Of a stretch of DNA of 39,552 nt, positions 1-7,953 are shown in pieces. The notes beneath the pieces were generated by a model. That model saw nothing but the letters and a program-made list of their open reading frames with translations, ran no database searches and had not been told where the DNA came from. A program made the translations under genes and the position numbers. Every line of letters starts with the position of its first letter. The stretch's first letter is position 1. The stretch is from positions 1 through 39,552 of the forward strand of contig JHWS01000016.1 of the NCBI GenBank assembly GCA_000687675.1, read 5' to 3'. Origin of the DNA: Lachnospiraceae bacterium NC2008. Lineage in GTDB: Bacteria > Bacillota > Clostridia > Lachnospirales > Lachnospiraceae.

Positions 1-15
1 ATGTGATTATAGGGA

Positions 16-76
16 GTCCCCCTGCGGGGGACAGAGGCTTTTTCCCTGTAAGGGAATACTTTATTCCCAAGGGAAC
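16..76. repeat. cluster of three small GC hairpins
   Basis: Three short inverted repeats follow one another downstream of the rhomboid-like gene: GTCCCCC/GGGGGAC with loop TGC (16-32), TTCCCT/AGGGAA with loop GT or so (42-56), and TTCCC/GGGAA (62-75). None is followed by a T-run in the minus-strand direction, so they are not convincing terminators for the gene ending at 124. They may belong to an intergenic repeat cut by the window edge. Confidence 0.35.
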
Positions 77-123
77 GTTTTATCCCATCGGAACCGGCTT
101 TTTATCGCGGGTGCGACTATTAA

Positions 124-1095
124 TTATTCACGTGTAACGTGCTTATGTGTAAAGATGTGCTCTTCGCAGTATTCGAAGTTGCCTTCGCACTTTGAGCAGA
201 ATCTAAAGCTAAGTTCTGGATTAGATTCTGAAGTTCTGCCGCAGATAGCGCATTTGTGCTTTGCAATAGCTGAAGACTTGTACTTCATCTGTGGGCGCGA
301 ACTCTGTGATGAGCCAGTGCTTCCAGAGCTTCCTCCTGTGCTGCCGCCGTAGTTTCTACCCTGTGCCTTAGCCATCCTCTGTCTAAGAATATCTGCCATA
401 GTAAGCTTTCTCCTAACCTTGCGGATACCTCTCGTACAAACAAAGAATACTAAGAAGTTAACAAGTGCAGCCCCAATAATAAATCCACCAATTGGCCATG
501 AATCATAAACCATAACTGCAAAGTAGATAAAATAAATTACTCCAAGTACTCCCATCTTAATAGGAAGTACAAAGAATAAAAGTATAGTTTCATTAGCATA
601 GGTTGCAGCATAGGCAAGTAAAATAGATATATTCATATAGTAAGTTGATATACCCAGTGAAAATGCCCTGTAAGTTGCAGCCTTGTCATAAATAAGGTTA
701 GCAAGTGGCTGATTAAATACTGTGTTTTCAAGATAGATATATAAACCAAATGCACCAATCATAGTCCAAATAAGACCTGAAAATACATATAAGTTAAGGT
801 AGAAAGAACCCCAGGTTAGTTCCAGGGTGGTTGCTATTGAATAATAGAAATACAGCATAATAAGTACGAAGAAGAGGTTGTCATCTTCTGGTGGAACCAG
901 AATCCATGTAAAAAGTCTCCAGTACTCATGGCCGTGAATTACAGCATATGGATCTAAAGATAAGTTATAAATAACAGCTGGGTTAATCTTAAACATAATA
1001 TATCCAACTGCATAAATAAGAATCATTATGTATGGAAGACGCTTAATTGCGTACTTTCCAAATTTCTTTTCCATCGAATTTAAAAATTTAGTCAT
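124..1095 (-). CDS. rhomboid-like multipass membrane protein with C-terminal zinc-binding motif
   Basis: The 323-residue protein has about six hydrophobic segments between residues 20 and 225, then a Gly/Ser-rich linker (about 248-270) and a Cys/His-rich tail. The sequence HEYWRLFTWILVPP (about 55-68) resembles the W-R motif after TM1 of rhomboid and Derlin proteins. The rhomboid catalytic G-x-S-G is absent, so it is probably a pseudoprotease or Derlin-like protein. The tail has C282, C285, C300, C303, C310 and H313/H317/H319, consistent with a zinc ribbon or treble-clef fold facing the cytoplasm. The ATG at 1095 follows a GGAG site at 7-nt spacing. It is monocistronic and divergent from the activase gene. 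Substrate and role are unknown; family membership rests on topology and one motif. Confidence 0.75.
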   Translation of the reverse strand: MTKFLNSMEKKFGKYAIKRLPYIMILIYAVGYIMFKINPAVIYNLSLDPYAVIHGHEYWRLFTWILVPPEDDNLFFVLIMLYFYYSIATTLELTWGSFYLNLYVFSGLIWTMIGAFGLYIYLENTVFNQPLANLIYDKAATYRAFSLGISTYYMNISILLAYAATYANETILLFFVLPIKMGVLGVIYFIYFAVMVYDSWPIGGFIIGAALVNFLVFFVCTRGIRKVRRKLTMADILRQRMAKAQGRNYGGSTGGSSGSTGSSQSSRPQMKYKSSAIAKHKCAICGRTSESNPELSFRFCSKCEGNFEYCEEHIFTHKHVTRE

Positions 1096-1274
1096 ATTAC
1101 TCCTATCTGTCTATATATTTTAACCTACAGCACCTATTCTTAATCTTCTAAGCGGGTGCCTGCATGCCTAATTTTTCCTCTTCACAAAGCCTAATTTTAT
1201 CAAACACTTATGTAAATGTAAACAAAACCGAAATCCTTCACAGCATTTTCAATATGCCTTCACATCTTTTTCAT

Positions 1275-1303
1275 TTGCTTTAAGGTAAGAGTTAAAGTAT
1301 AAT
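1275..1303 (+). promoter_or_regulatory. sigma-A-type promoter for the activase gene
   Basis: TTGCTT (1275-1280) and a perfect TATAAT (1298-1303) are separated by 17 bp. A start point near 1310 would give a leader of about 114 nt before the ATG at 1424. The rest of the 328-bp gap 1096-1423 is AT-rich and shows no gene; a minus-strand promoter for the rhomboid-like gene must lie there but no clear hexamer pair is visible. Confidence 0.65.
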
Positions 1304-1383
1304 CTTTTCTGTACGCACTAAAAAAGGAAACGCATATATATAAGAAAGAACATTGTAAGGCGAAGCACTGAACTTTAGATGGC

Positions 1384-1407
1384 GCCATCGCCGGCCAATG
1401 GCATTTT
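1384..1407 (+). promoter_or_regulatory. GC-rich leader hairpin with T-run before the activase start
   Basis: GCCAT (1384-1388) and ATGGC (1398-1402) flank a GC-rich 9-nt loop, and ATTTTT follows directly. It lies just upstream of the GGAG site (1412-1415). The stem is only 5 bp, so this is a weak attenuator or ribosome-site control candidate. Confidence 0.3.
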
Positions 1408-1423
1408 TATAGGAGTAATACTA

Positions 1424-4400
1424 ATGGCAGACAAAACATACCGTTTAGGAATTGATATTGGTTCAACAACAGTTAAGATTGCTGTTATTGATGATGATGT
1501 TAATGTTCTATTCTCTGACTACAAGAGACATTTTGCCAATATCAGAGAAACACTAAAGGATCTTATAGAGGAAGCTTACAAGGCACTTGGAAGCTTTAAC
1601 ATAAAGCCTGTAATTACAGGTTCGGGTGGACTTACTCTTGCTAAGCATCTTGATGTTAACTTCGTTCAGGAAGTTATCGCAGTAAGTACATCCCTTGAAA
1701 CACTTGCCCCTAAGACAGATGTTGCTATCGAGCTTGGCGGCGAAGATGCCAAGATTATCTACTTCGAAAATGGAAATGTTGAACAGCGTATGAATGGTAT
1801 CTGCGCCGGTGGTACAGGTTCATTTATTGACCAGATGGCATCACTTATCCAGACAGATGCTGCAGGTCTTAACGAATATGCTAAAAGCTACCAGTCTTTA
1901 TATACAATCGCTGCAAGATGTGGTGTATTTGCAAAGACTGATATTCAGCCACTTATTAATGATGGTGCTACAAGAGAAGACTTATCCGCTTCTATCTTCC
2001 AGGCAGTTGTTAACCAGACAATCTCTGGTCTTGCCTGTGGTAAGCCAATCCGCGGACACGTTGCCTTCCTTGGTGGTCCGCTCCACTTTTTATCAGAGCT
2101 TAAGGCGGCATTTATCAGAACTCTAAAGCTTGATGACGAGCACATAATTGATACTGATAATTCACACCTTTTTGCTGCAATCGGTTCAGCCCTCAATGCT
2201 GATGAGCAGAAGGAGCTTCCTATAGAAGAGATGCTTAAGAGACTTTCAAGCGATATCCATATGGAATTCGAAGTTGAAAGACTTGAGCCACTTTTTAAAG
2301 ATGAAGACGAATATGACAAATTCACAAAAAGACATGAAAAGCATCATGTAGAAACAGCTAAGCTTTCTAGCTACTCAGGAAACTGCTTCCTTGGTATCGA
2401 TGCTGGTTCTACAACAACTAAGATTGCCCTTATCGATGAGGATGGTAAGCTTCTCTATTCTTTCTATTCTAATAACAACGGCTCACCACTTGAAACAGCT
2501 ATCAAGGCTCTTAAGGAGATTTACACTAAGCTTCCTAAGACAGCTAAGATTGTTAGAGCCTGCTCAACAGGTTATGGTGAGGCACTTATGAAAGCGGCAT
2601 TTATGCTGGATGACGGACAGGTTGAAACTGTTGCTCACTACTACGCTGCTTCATTCTTCAATCCTAACGTTGACTGTATCCTTGATATCGGTGGTCAGGA
2701 TATGAAGTGTATCAAGATTAAGAACCAGACAGTTGATTCAGTTCAGCTTAACGAGGCATGTTCATCTGGTTGTGGTTCATTTATCGAGACATTTGCCAAG
2801 TCTCTTAACTTCTCAGTTATGGACTTTGCTAAGGAGGCCCTCTTTGCAGAGCACCCTATTGACCTTGGTACAAGATGTACAGTATTCATGAACTCTAAGG
2901 TTAAGCAGGCTCAGAAGGAAGGTGCTTCCGTTGCAGATATCTCTGCCGGTCTTGCTTACTCAGTTATTAAAAATGCCTTATTCAAAGTTATCAAAGTATC
3001 CGACGCTTCTGAACTTGGGCAGAATATCGTAGTTCAGGGTGGTACTTTCTACAACGATGCAGTTCTTAGATCATTTGAAAAGATTGCTAACTGCCAGGCT
3101 ATAAGACCTGATATCGCTGGTATCATGGGTGCCTTCGGTGCAGCTCTTTACTCTAGAGAACTCTACGAAGAAGGCTACGAGACAAAGATGCTTTCATATG
3201 ATGACATCTGCAATCTCCAGTTCTCAACTTCTATGGCAAAATGCCGTGGATGTACAAACAACTGCCGTCTTACAATTAACAAGTTCTCTGGTGGTCGTCA
3301 GTTTATCTCAGGTAACAGATGTGAGAAGGGTCTTGGAAAGGCTAAGAATCCTAACAACATACCTAACCTCTTTGAATACAAACTCAAGAGAATATTTGAC
3401 TACGAGCCTCTTACAGGTGAGAAGGCTTACAGAGGTACAGTTGGTATTCCTCGTGTTCTTAACATGTATGAGAACTATCCATTCTGGTTTACTTTCTTTA
3501 CAGAGCTTGGTTATGAGGTTGTACTTTCACCAATTTCTAATAAGAAGATATACGAGCTTGGTATCGAATCTATACCATCAGAATCAGAGTGTTACCCAGC
3601 CAAGCTTGCCCACGGTCATGTACAGTGGCTTATTAACCGCGGTGTAGACTTTATCTTCTATCCTGCACTTTTCTATGAAAGAAAAGAGACTAAGGATGCA
3701 TCTAACCACTACAACTGCCCTATCGTTACTTCTTATTCTGAAAATATTAAGAATAACGTTGAAGAGATTTCTTCAGGCAAAGTTAGATTCAGAAATCCTT
3801 TCATGTCATTTGAAAATATTGATACTATTACAGACAGACTTATCGACGAGTTTGATGAGATTAAGCCGGCTCTTATTCAGGAAGCTGCTAAGAAGGCATG
3901 GATTGAGCAGGATAATGCCCGCAAGGATATGATGAAAAAGGGCGAGGAAGTTCTTCAGTTTATGAAGGACAACAATCGACGCGGTATCGTACTTGCTGGT
4001 AGACCTTACCACATCGACCCTGAAATTAACCACGGTATTCCAGAGATGATTACTTCCTTTGATATCTGCGTTCTTACTGAAGACTCTGTATCTCATCTTG
4101 CAGAAGTTGAAAGACCTCTTATCGTTCTTGACCAGTGGATGTACCACTCAAGACTTTACAGAGCTGCTCAGTATGTTAAGACTCGTGATGACCTTGATCT
4201 TATCCAGCTTAATTCATTTGGCTGCGGTCTTGATGCTGTTACAACAGACCAGGTTAATGATATTCTTTCTGGTTCGGATAAGATATATACCTGTCTTAAG
4301 ATTGATGAGGTTAACAACCTTGGTGCTGCACGTATCCGTGTACGTTCACTTCTTGCAGCTATCGAAGTTCGTGAAAGACGTCAGCAAAAGCGCACTATCC

Positions 4401-5677
4401 GCCCAGCTAACTTTGAGCGTAAGCTCTTTACTAAGGAAATGAGAAATGAAGGATACACTATCCTTTCACCTCAGATGTCTCCTATACATTTTGATATGTT
4501 TGAAACTGCATTCAAGGCTTGTGGTTATAACTTTAAAGTACTTACAAATGACAACAAGCACTCAGTTGATGTAGGTCTTAAATACGTTAATAACGATGCA
4601 TGCTACCCATCTCTTTGCGTAGTTGGTCAGCTTATAGAAGCAGTTCAGTCAGGTGAATATGACACTAACAAGCTTGCTCTTATGATGACTCAGACTGGTG
4701 GTGGTTGCCGTGCTTCTAACTATGTAGGTTTCATACGTAGAGCACTTAAAAAAGCAGGTTATGAGCATATTCCTGTAATTTCTCTTAACTTATCTACACT
4801 TGAAGCAAACCCTGGATTTGATATTAACCTTGAGCTTGGTATTAGACTTCTCTATGCCGCCCTCTTTGGTGATATCTTTATGAAATGTGTATACAGAATG
4901 AGACCTTACGAGCTTGAGCCAGGTTCCGTTGAAGCAGTTCACCAGAAATGGCTTAAGAAGTGTAATGAATTCGTAGCCTGCAAGCACCCTGCACTTATGC
5001 TTGGCAAGTACAAGAAGATGTGCAAGCAGATTATTGCAGATTTCGATGCTATACCAATTAATGAAACCCGTAAACCTCAGGTTGGTGTTGTTGGTGAGAT
5101 TCTTGTTAAATTCGCACCTACAGCAAACAACCACTTAGTAGAACTTCTTGAAAGCGAAGGTGCTGAAGCTGTTGTTCCTGATCTTGTAGACTTTATGTAC
5201 TACTGCTTCTACAACCAGATTTACAAGGCTGATTACCTTGGACAAAGCAAGAAGGCTAAACGTGCCTGCAAGTGGGCTATCCGTGGTATGAACTTTGTAA
5301 GAAGCGGTTCAAACAAGGCATTCAAGAAGAGTAAACACTTCCTTCCTCACTCTGATATATACGAACTTGTAAAATACGCACAGGATATCGTATCTATCGG
5401 TAACCAGACTGGTGAAGGTTGGTTCCTTACAGGTGAGATGCTTGAGCTTATCCACGGTGGTACAAACAACATCGTATGTACCCAGCCATTTGCCTGCTTA
5501 CCAAACCACATAGTAGGTAAGGGTGTAATCAAGTCCATCCGTAAGAACTACCCAGAGGCCAACATCGTAGCCATCGACTACGACCCAGGTGCTAGTGAAG
5601 TTAACCAGCTTAACCGTATCAAGCTGATGCTTTCAACAGCCAATAAAAACCTTAAGAAGAAGCAGGCACAATCTTAA
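1424..5677 (+). CDS. giant acyl-CoA dehydratase activase-related protein (two BadF/HgdC ATPase domains plus reductase-like C-terminus)
   Basis: This 1417-residue cytoplasmic protein carries two ASKHA ATPase domains of the BadF/BcrA/HgdC type. The first begins GIDIGSTT (9-16) and has the cluster-type cysteines C127 (CAGGTG) and C166. The second (about 320-590) begins GIDAGSTT and has C446 in EACSSGCG. A Cys cluster CRGCTNNC starts at C607, followed by a DUF2229-type region and a 2-hydroxyacyl-CoA-dehydratase-like end with [10 protein letters not shown] and GGGCRASNY. Known relatives use ATP hydrolysis to drive low-potential electrons from a [4Fe-4S] cluster to a dehydratase or double-cubane-cluster partner; here activator and partner-like parts are in one chain. 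The substrate is unknown. The ATG at 1424 was chosen over the ATG at 1379 because GGAG lies at 1412-1415 and GIDIGSTT then sits at the normal N-terminal position. Confidence 0.9.
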   Translation: MADKTYRLGIDIGSTTVKIAVIDDDVNVLFSDYKRHFANIRETLKDLIEEAYKALGSFNIKPVITGSGGLTLAKHLDVNFVQEVIAVSTSLETLAPKTDVAIELGGEDAKIIYFENGNVEQRMNGICAGGTGSFIDQMASLIQTDAAGLNEYAKSYQSLYTIAARCGVFAKTDIQPLINDGATREDLSASIFQAVVNQTISGLACGKPIRGHVAFLGGPLHFLSELKAAFIRTLKLDDEHIIDTDNSHLFAAIGSALNADEQKELPIEEMLKRLSSDIHMEFEVERLEPLFKDEDEYDKFTKRHEKHHVETAKLSSYSGNCFLGIDAGSTTTKIALIDEDGKLLYSFYSNNNGSPLETAIKALKEIYTKLPKTAKIVRACSTGYGEALMKAAFMLDDGQVETVAHYYAASFFNPNVDCILDIGGQDMKCIKIKNQTVDSVQLNEACSSGCGSFIETFAKSLNFSVMDFAKEALFAEHPIDLGTRCTVFMNSKVKQAQKEGASVADISAGLAYSVIKNALFKVIKVSDASELGQNIVVQGGTFYNDAVLRSFEKIANCQAIRPDIAGIMGAFGAALYSRELYEEGYETKMLSYDDICNLQFSTSMAKCRGCTNNCRLTINKFSGGRQFISGNRCEKGLGKAKNPNNIPNLFEYKLKRIFDYEPLTGEKAYRGTVGIPRVLNMYENYPFWFTFFTELGYEVVLSPISNKKIYELGIESIPSESECYPAKLAHGHVQWLINRGVDFIFYPALFYERKETKDASNHYNCPIVTSYSENIKNNVEEISSGKVRFRNPFMSFENIDTITDRLIDEFDEIKPALIQEAAKKAWIEQDNARKDMMKKGEEVLQFMKDNNRRGIVLAGRPYHIDPEINHGIPEMITSFDICVLTEDSVSHLAEVERPLIVLDQWMYHSRLYRAAQYVKTRDDLDLIQLNSFGCGLDAVTTDQVNDILSGSDKIYTCLKIDEVNNLGAARIRVRSLLAAIEVRERRQQKRTIRPANFERKLFTKEMRNEGYTILSPQMSPIHFDMFETAFKACGYNFKVLTNDNKHSVDVGLKYVNNDACYPSLCVVGQLIEAVQSGEYDTNKLALMMTQTGGGCRASNYVGFIRRALKKAGYEHIPVISLNLSTLEANPGFDINLELGIRLLYAALFGDIFMKCVYRMRPYELEPGSVEAVHQKWLKKCNEFVACKHPALMLGKYKKMCKQIIADFDAIPINETRKPQVGVVGEILVKFAPTANNHLVELLESEGAEAVVPDLVDFMYYCFYNQIYKADYLGQSKKAKRACKWAIRGMNFVRSGSNKAFKKSKHFLPHSDIYELVKYAQDIVSIGNQTGEGWFLTGEMLELIHGGTNNIVCTQPFACLPNHIVGKGVIKSIRKNYPEANIVAIDYDPGASEVNQLNRIKLMLSTANKNLKKKQAQS

Positions 5678-5705
5678 CCCCTGCCACATACATTAACTTA
5701 CACAC

Positions 5706-5734
5706 AAGGATGTCCTTCTGGGCATCCTTTTTTT
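5706..5734 (+). terminator. intrinsic terminator of the activase gene
   Basis: AAGGATGTCC and GGGCATCCTT form a 10-bp stem (one G-U pair) around loop TTCT, followed by TTTTT. It lies 29 nt past the stop codon. Confidence 0.9.
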
Positions 5735-5756
5735 GCCCCCCCTTCACATACTTGGC

Positions 5757-6216
5757 CCCTGCCTCATTTCTGGCATCCCTGGCTTATTCGAGACATTGAC
5801 AAGCCCCTATGTTTTTCTTTGGCCATAACAATTTTTCCTTAAACTTTCCGCAGTTACTGTCTGAGCAAAGCTGCTTACTAGGGCAAGCACCTGTCCAGCG
5901 GGCGCTGGTTGGACTTCACCTTGTAAAACCAGCGCTTTGTCTTTCTGGAAAATGTATTCCGCGCTAGGTGACTCATCCACGCTGAGGTAGGGTTTTACCC
6001 TATAAAGCGCGGAATTAACATTTTCCTACGAAAGACACGCGGGTTTTACAGCGGCTTGCCCAAATGCGCCCTAAAACAGGTGCCAGCACTAGTTTGCAGC
6101 TGCAGCGAGTTTAACGCGGAAAGTTTAGCTTAGGAAAATTTGATGGCCTTAGAAAAACAAGGGAGCGCATGTCACAGTCGAAGAATAAGTTAGGGGTGCT
6201 AGAAATAGAGGCAGGG
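5757..6216. repeat. 460-bp imperfect palindromic element, copy 1
   Basis: Left arm 5757-5965 and right arm 6006-6216 are imperfect reverse complements around a 40-nt loop that itself holds a small hairpin (TAGGG/ACCCTA). Paired blocks from outside in include CCCTGCCTC/GAGGCAGGG, CTTATTC/GAATAAG, GGCCAT/ATGGCC, AAACTTTCCGC/GCGGAAAGTTT, GCACCTGT/ACAGGTGC, GTCTTTC/GAAAGAC and ATTCCGCGCT/AGCGCGGAAT. Its core (about 5776-6197) aligns almost end to end, in inverted orientation, with 39116-39538. No open reading frame is shared by both copies. It fills the 625-bp gap between the activase and the acidic-protein gene. It could be a non-autonomous mobile element or a structured RNA locus; no known family is recognised. 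Confidence 0.85.
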
Positions 6217-6233
6217 AGAAAATATAAATGGGA

Positions 6234-6259
6234 TAAAAAAAGAAACCCGTGAAGGTTTC
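6234..6259 (-). terminator. intrinsic terminator of the 6303-7771 genes
   Basis: Read on the minus strand, AGAAACC, a six-base loop, GGTTTCT and a run of T form a terminator 44 nt past the stop codon at 6303. Confidence 0.8.
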
Positions 6260-6302
6260 TTTTGTGAACTAGTTATATGTGTAATAATGGTTGAAGAAGC
6301 GG

Positions 6303-6827
6303 TTAGGTTTCAGGGGATGGTTCGTCGGCAGGTTCGAATTTTTCGGCGGCTTCAAAGCGTGCCTGGGCGATTTCTGCGGCCTTCTTAGCTTCGTCTTCGG
6401 CAGCTTCACGCTGAAGACGATTGAAGATTTCTAAGGCTTCGGCTTCAGCGGCAGAGTTGGCCTCTGCATCCTCTGGAGATTCATCGGCGTCGTCTAATGG
6501 CTGCTGACCACTTTCAAGCGCAGCCTGAGCTTTGGAGAATGAATCCTGCTTGTAGTTCTGAGTCAGGATGTTGTCGATTAAGGACTGGTCTTCATTATCC
6601 ATAGAATTGTACACGTCGTTATGAAGTGTATCTTCTCCATCACTCATGTCTATAAGTGCCTTATTATTAACCTTATCCTCTTCTTCCTCTTCTTCGATTT
6701 TGTATATTGATTTGTCTTTACCGACCTTGTAAGCTTTGCCTTCCTTAGTAGTAAACCATTTTACCAGATTACCGGATGGCATATTCTTTTTCTTTGGGTC
6801 ATATCTAAAACTGCTAGATGACATCAT
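6303..6827 (-). CDS. acidic orphan protein, unknown function
   Basis: No family is recognised. From the ATG at 6827 the product is 174 residues. Residues up to about 45 are basic and mixed (FTTKEGKAYKVGKDKSIYKI could be a small beta unit), then comes a run of Glu/Asp, and the last 60 residues are a low-complexity Ala/Glu-rich stretch that looks helical and ends in a Pro-rich tail. There is no signal peptide or membrane segment. The GTG at 6836 was rejected because GGGG sits next to it but 8 nt from the ATG at 6827. The gene lies 23 nt downstream of the GGDEF-like membrane protein, so the two are probably co-transcribed and end at the terminator at 6234-6259. A link to the signalling protein is inferred from position only. 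Confidence 0.7.
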   Translation of the reverse strand: MMSSSSFRYDPKKKNMPSGNLVKWFTTKEGKAYKVGKDKSIYKIEEEEEEDKVNNKALIDMSDGEDTLHNDVYNSMDNEDQSLIDNILTQNYKQDSFSKAQAALESGQQPLDDADESPEDAEANSAAEAEALEIFNRLQREAAEDEAKKAAEIAQARFEAAEKFEPADEPSPET

Positions 6828-6850
6828 AGGCGCCACCCCTTTACTTTTTA

Positions 6851-7771
6851 TCAGATTGAACCAAGTTCGTTTTTCATAACCATCTTCTGGCAGTACATCT
6901 CTGCATCAGCTCTCTTGAAGATGTCTTCAACAACGAAATCGTTCTCTCCATAAGAACCGCCCCAGCAAAGTTTGCATTCGAATGAGTCTGTTGCTCTGTT
7001 TAGACGACCAACTCTTTCATTCCATTTATTAAGTATCTGAGTCGCTTCATCCTCTGTGTAGCCACAAAATACAATAAGGAAGTTGTCTTCCTCAAGTCTG
7101 TATGTGTGAATGTTATCTGAAGAAAGTCTTCTAAGTTCTCTAGCTACCTTAGTAATAATTGAATCACCAGCTTCTGTAGAAAGCTTCTCATTAACCTGAC
7201 GAAGGTTAATAATATCAAGGCAGGCAATGTAGATTGAATCCACGTAAGGATAAACTTCCTTCTTTCTCTTCTCATACTTATTACGGTTAGAAAGCATAGT
7301 CATATTATCATGCTCTTCTTCCCAAGTATCTTCACGCATACCAACAATATATTCGTTAAGATCCATCTGCATCTTCTGAAGTGAGTGATAAAGAACCTCT
7401 ATCTCATCACCAGTTGATATTTCAAGATCTTTAAGCTTCTTCTTAGTATCTTCACTGTCGTATGTTTCCTTACCAAGTTCATCATCATAAACAAGACCGC
7501 CAACAACTTTAGCTAAGTTCTCAACTGGCTTGGCAACGCATACACCTGTAAGATATACAAACAAAACTATGATAATCATAGCAACTAATATCTCAGCACA
7601 GGTAAATATGATAAAGAACTGAGTTTTGCTGGAAACAGCATCTGATACGCCGCTTAATTTTACAGCGTCTGAATAAAATACAAAACTTATAGCTATAGAG
7701 AAGGCTACAAAAATTAATAAAGCAATACTAATAAAAATAGCAGCTTTAGATTTTAAAGATATTTTCCTCAT
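6851..7771 (-). CDS. membrane-anchored degenerate GGDEF-domain protein
   Basis: The 306-residue protein has TM helices at about 10-33 and 52-76, a short extracytoplasmic loop between them, a HAMP-like linker (about 77-140) and a GGDEF-type domain from about 155. The domain keeps CLDIINLRQVNEKLSTEAGD (183-202), equivalent to the metal and substrate-binding region. However, the signature after Y-R-L is E227-E-D-N-F231 instead of GGDEF, so the diguanylate cyclase active site is very probably lost. It may bind GTP or serve as a scaffold or sensor. The ATG at 7771 has a G-rich site just upstream. It is separated from the polysaccharide operon by 182 bp. An enzymatically active variant cannot be excluded from sequence alone. 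Confidence 0.8.
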   Translation of the reverse strand: MRKISLKSKAAIFISIALLIFVAFSIAISFVFYSDAVKLSGVSDAVSSKTQFFIIFTCAEILVAMIIIVLFVYLTGVCVAKPVENLAKVVGGLVYDDELGKETYDSEDTKKKLKDLEISTGDEIEVLYHSLQKMQMDLNEYIVGMREDTWEEEHDNMTMLSNRNKYEKRKKEVYPYVDSIYIACLDIINLRQVNEKLSTEAGDSIITKVARELRRLSSDNIHTYRLEEDNFLIVFCGYTEDEATQILNKWNERVGRLNRATDSFECKLCWGGSYGENDFVVEDIFKRADAEMYCQKMVMKNELGSI

Positions 7772-7875
7772 GTTTTAACCCCCGCGTTAAGCATTTTCCC
7801 TAATAATTTATTATAAAATATGGTACTAAAAATGTAAATATTTCACAGCCCCATAATGCAAAGTTATGCAACTAG

Positions 7876-7940
7876 GCCGGTGGGTGGTGTCCACTTCTAC
7901 GGCCGGCGCCGGTGGTGGATTATTTGGCATGTGCCGGTGG
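7876..7940. repeat. three GCCGGTGG direct repeats in a GC-rich patch
   Basis: GCCGGTGG occurs at 7876-7883, 7908-7915 and 7933-7940, within a patch far richer in GC than the AT-rich sequence on both sides. It includes CCGGCGCCGG, a perfect 10-bp palindrome. It lies just downstream of the pyruvyl-transferase/FrhB fusion gene. No terminator with a T-run is seen. Function unknown. Confidence 0.5.
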
Positions 7941-7953
7941 CCGCATAGCCTAA

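Noticed and set aside
1379-1423. Upstream start of the activase at 1379
   Set aside because: No ribosome site precedes it, the extra 15 residues are not family-like, and the GGAG site fits the ATG at 1424.
5757-6216. Insertion sequence with transposase
   Set aside because: No reading frame of useful length and no transposase motif in either copy; only a non-autonomous element remains possible.
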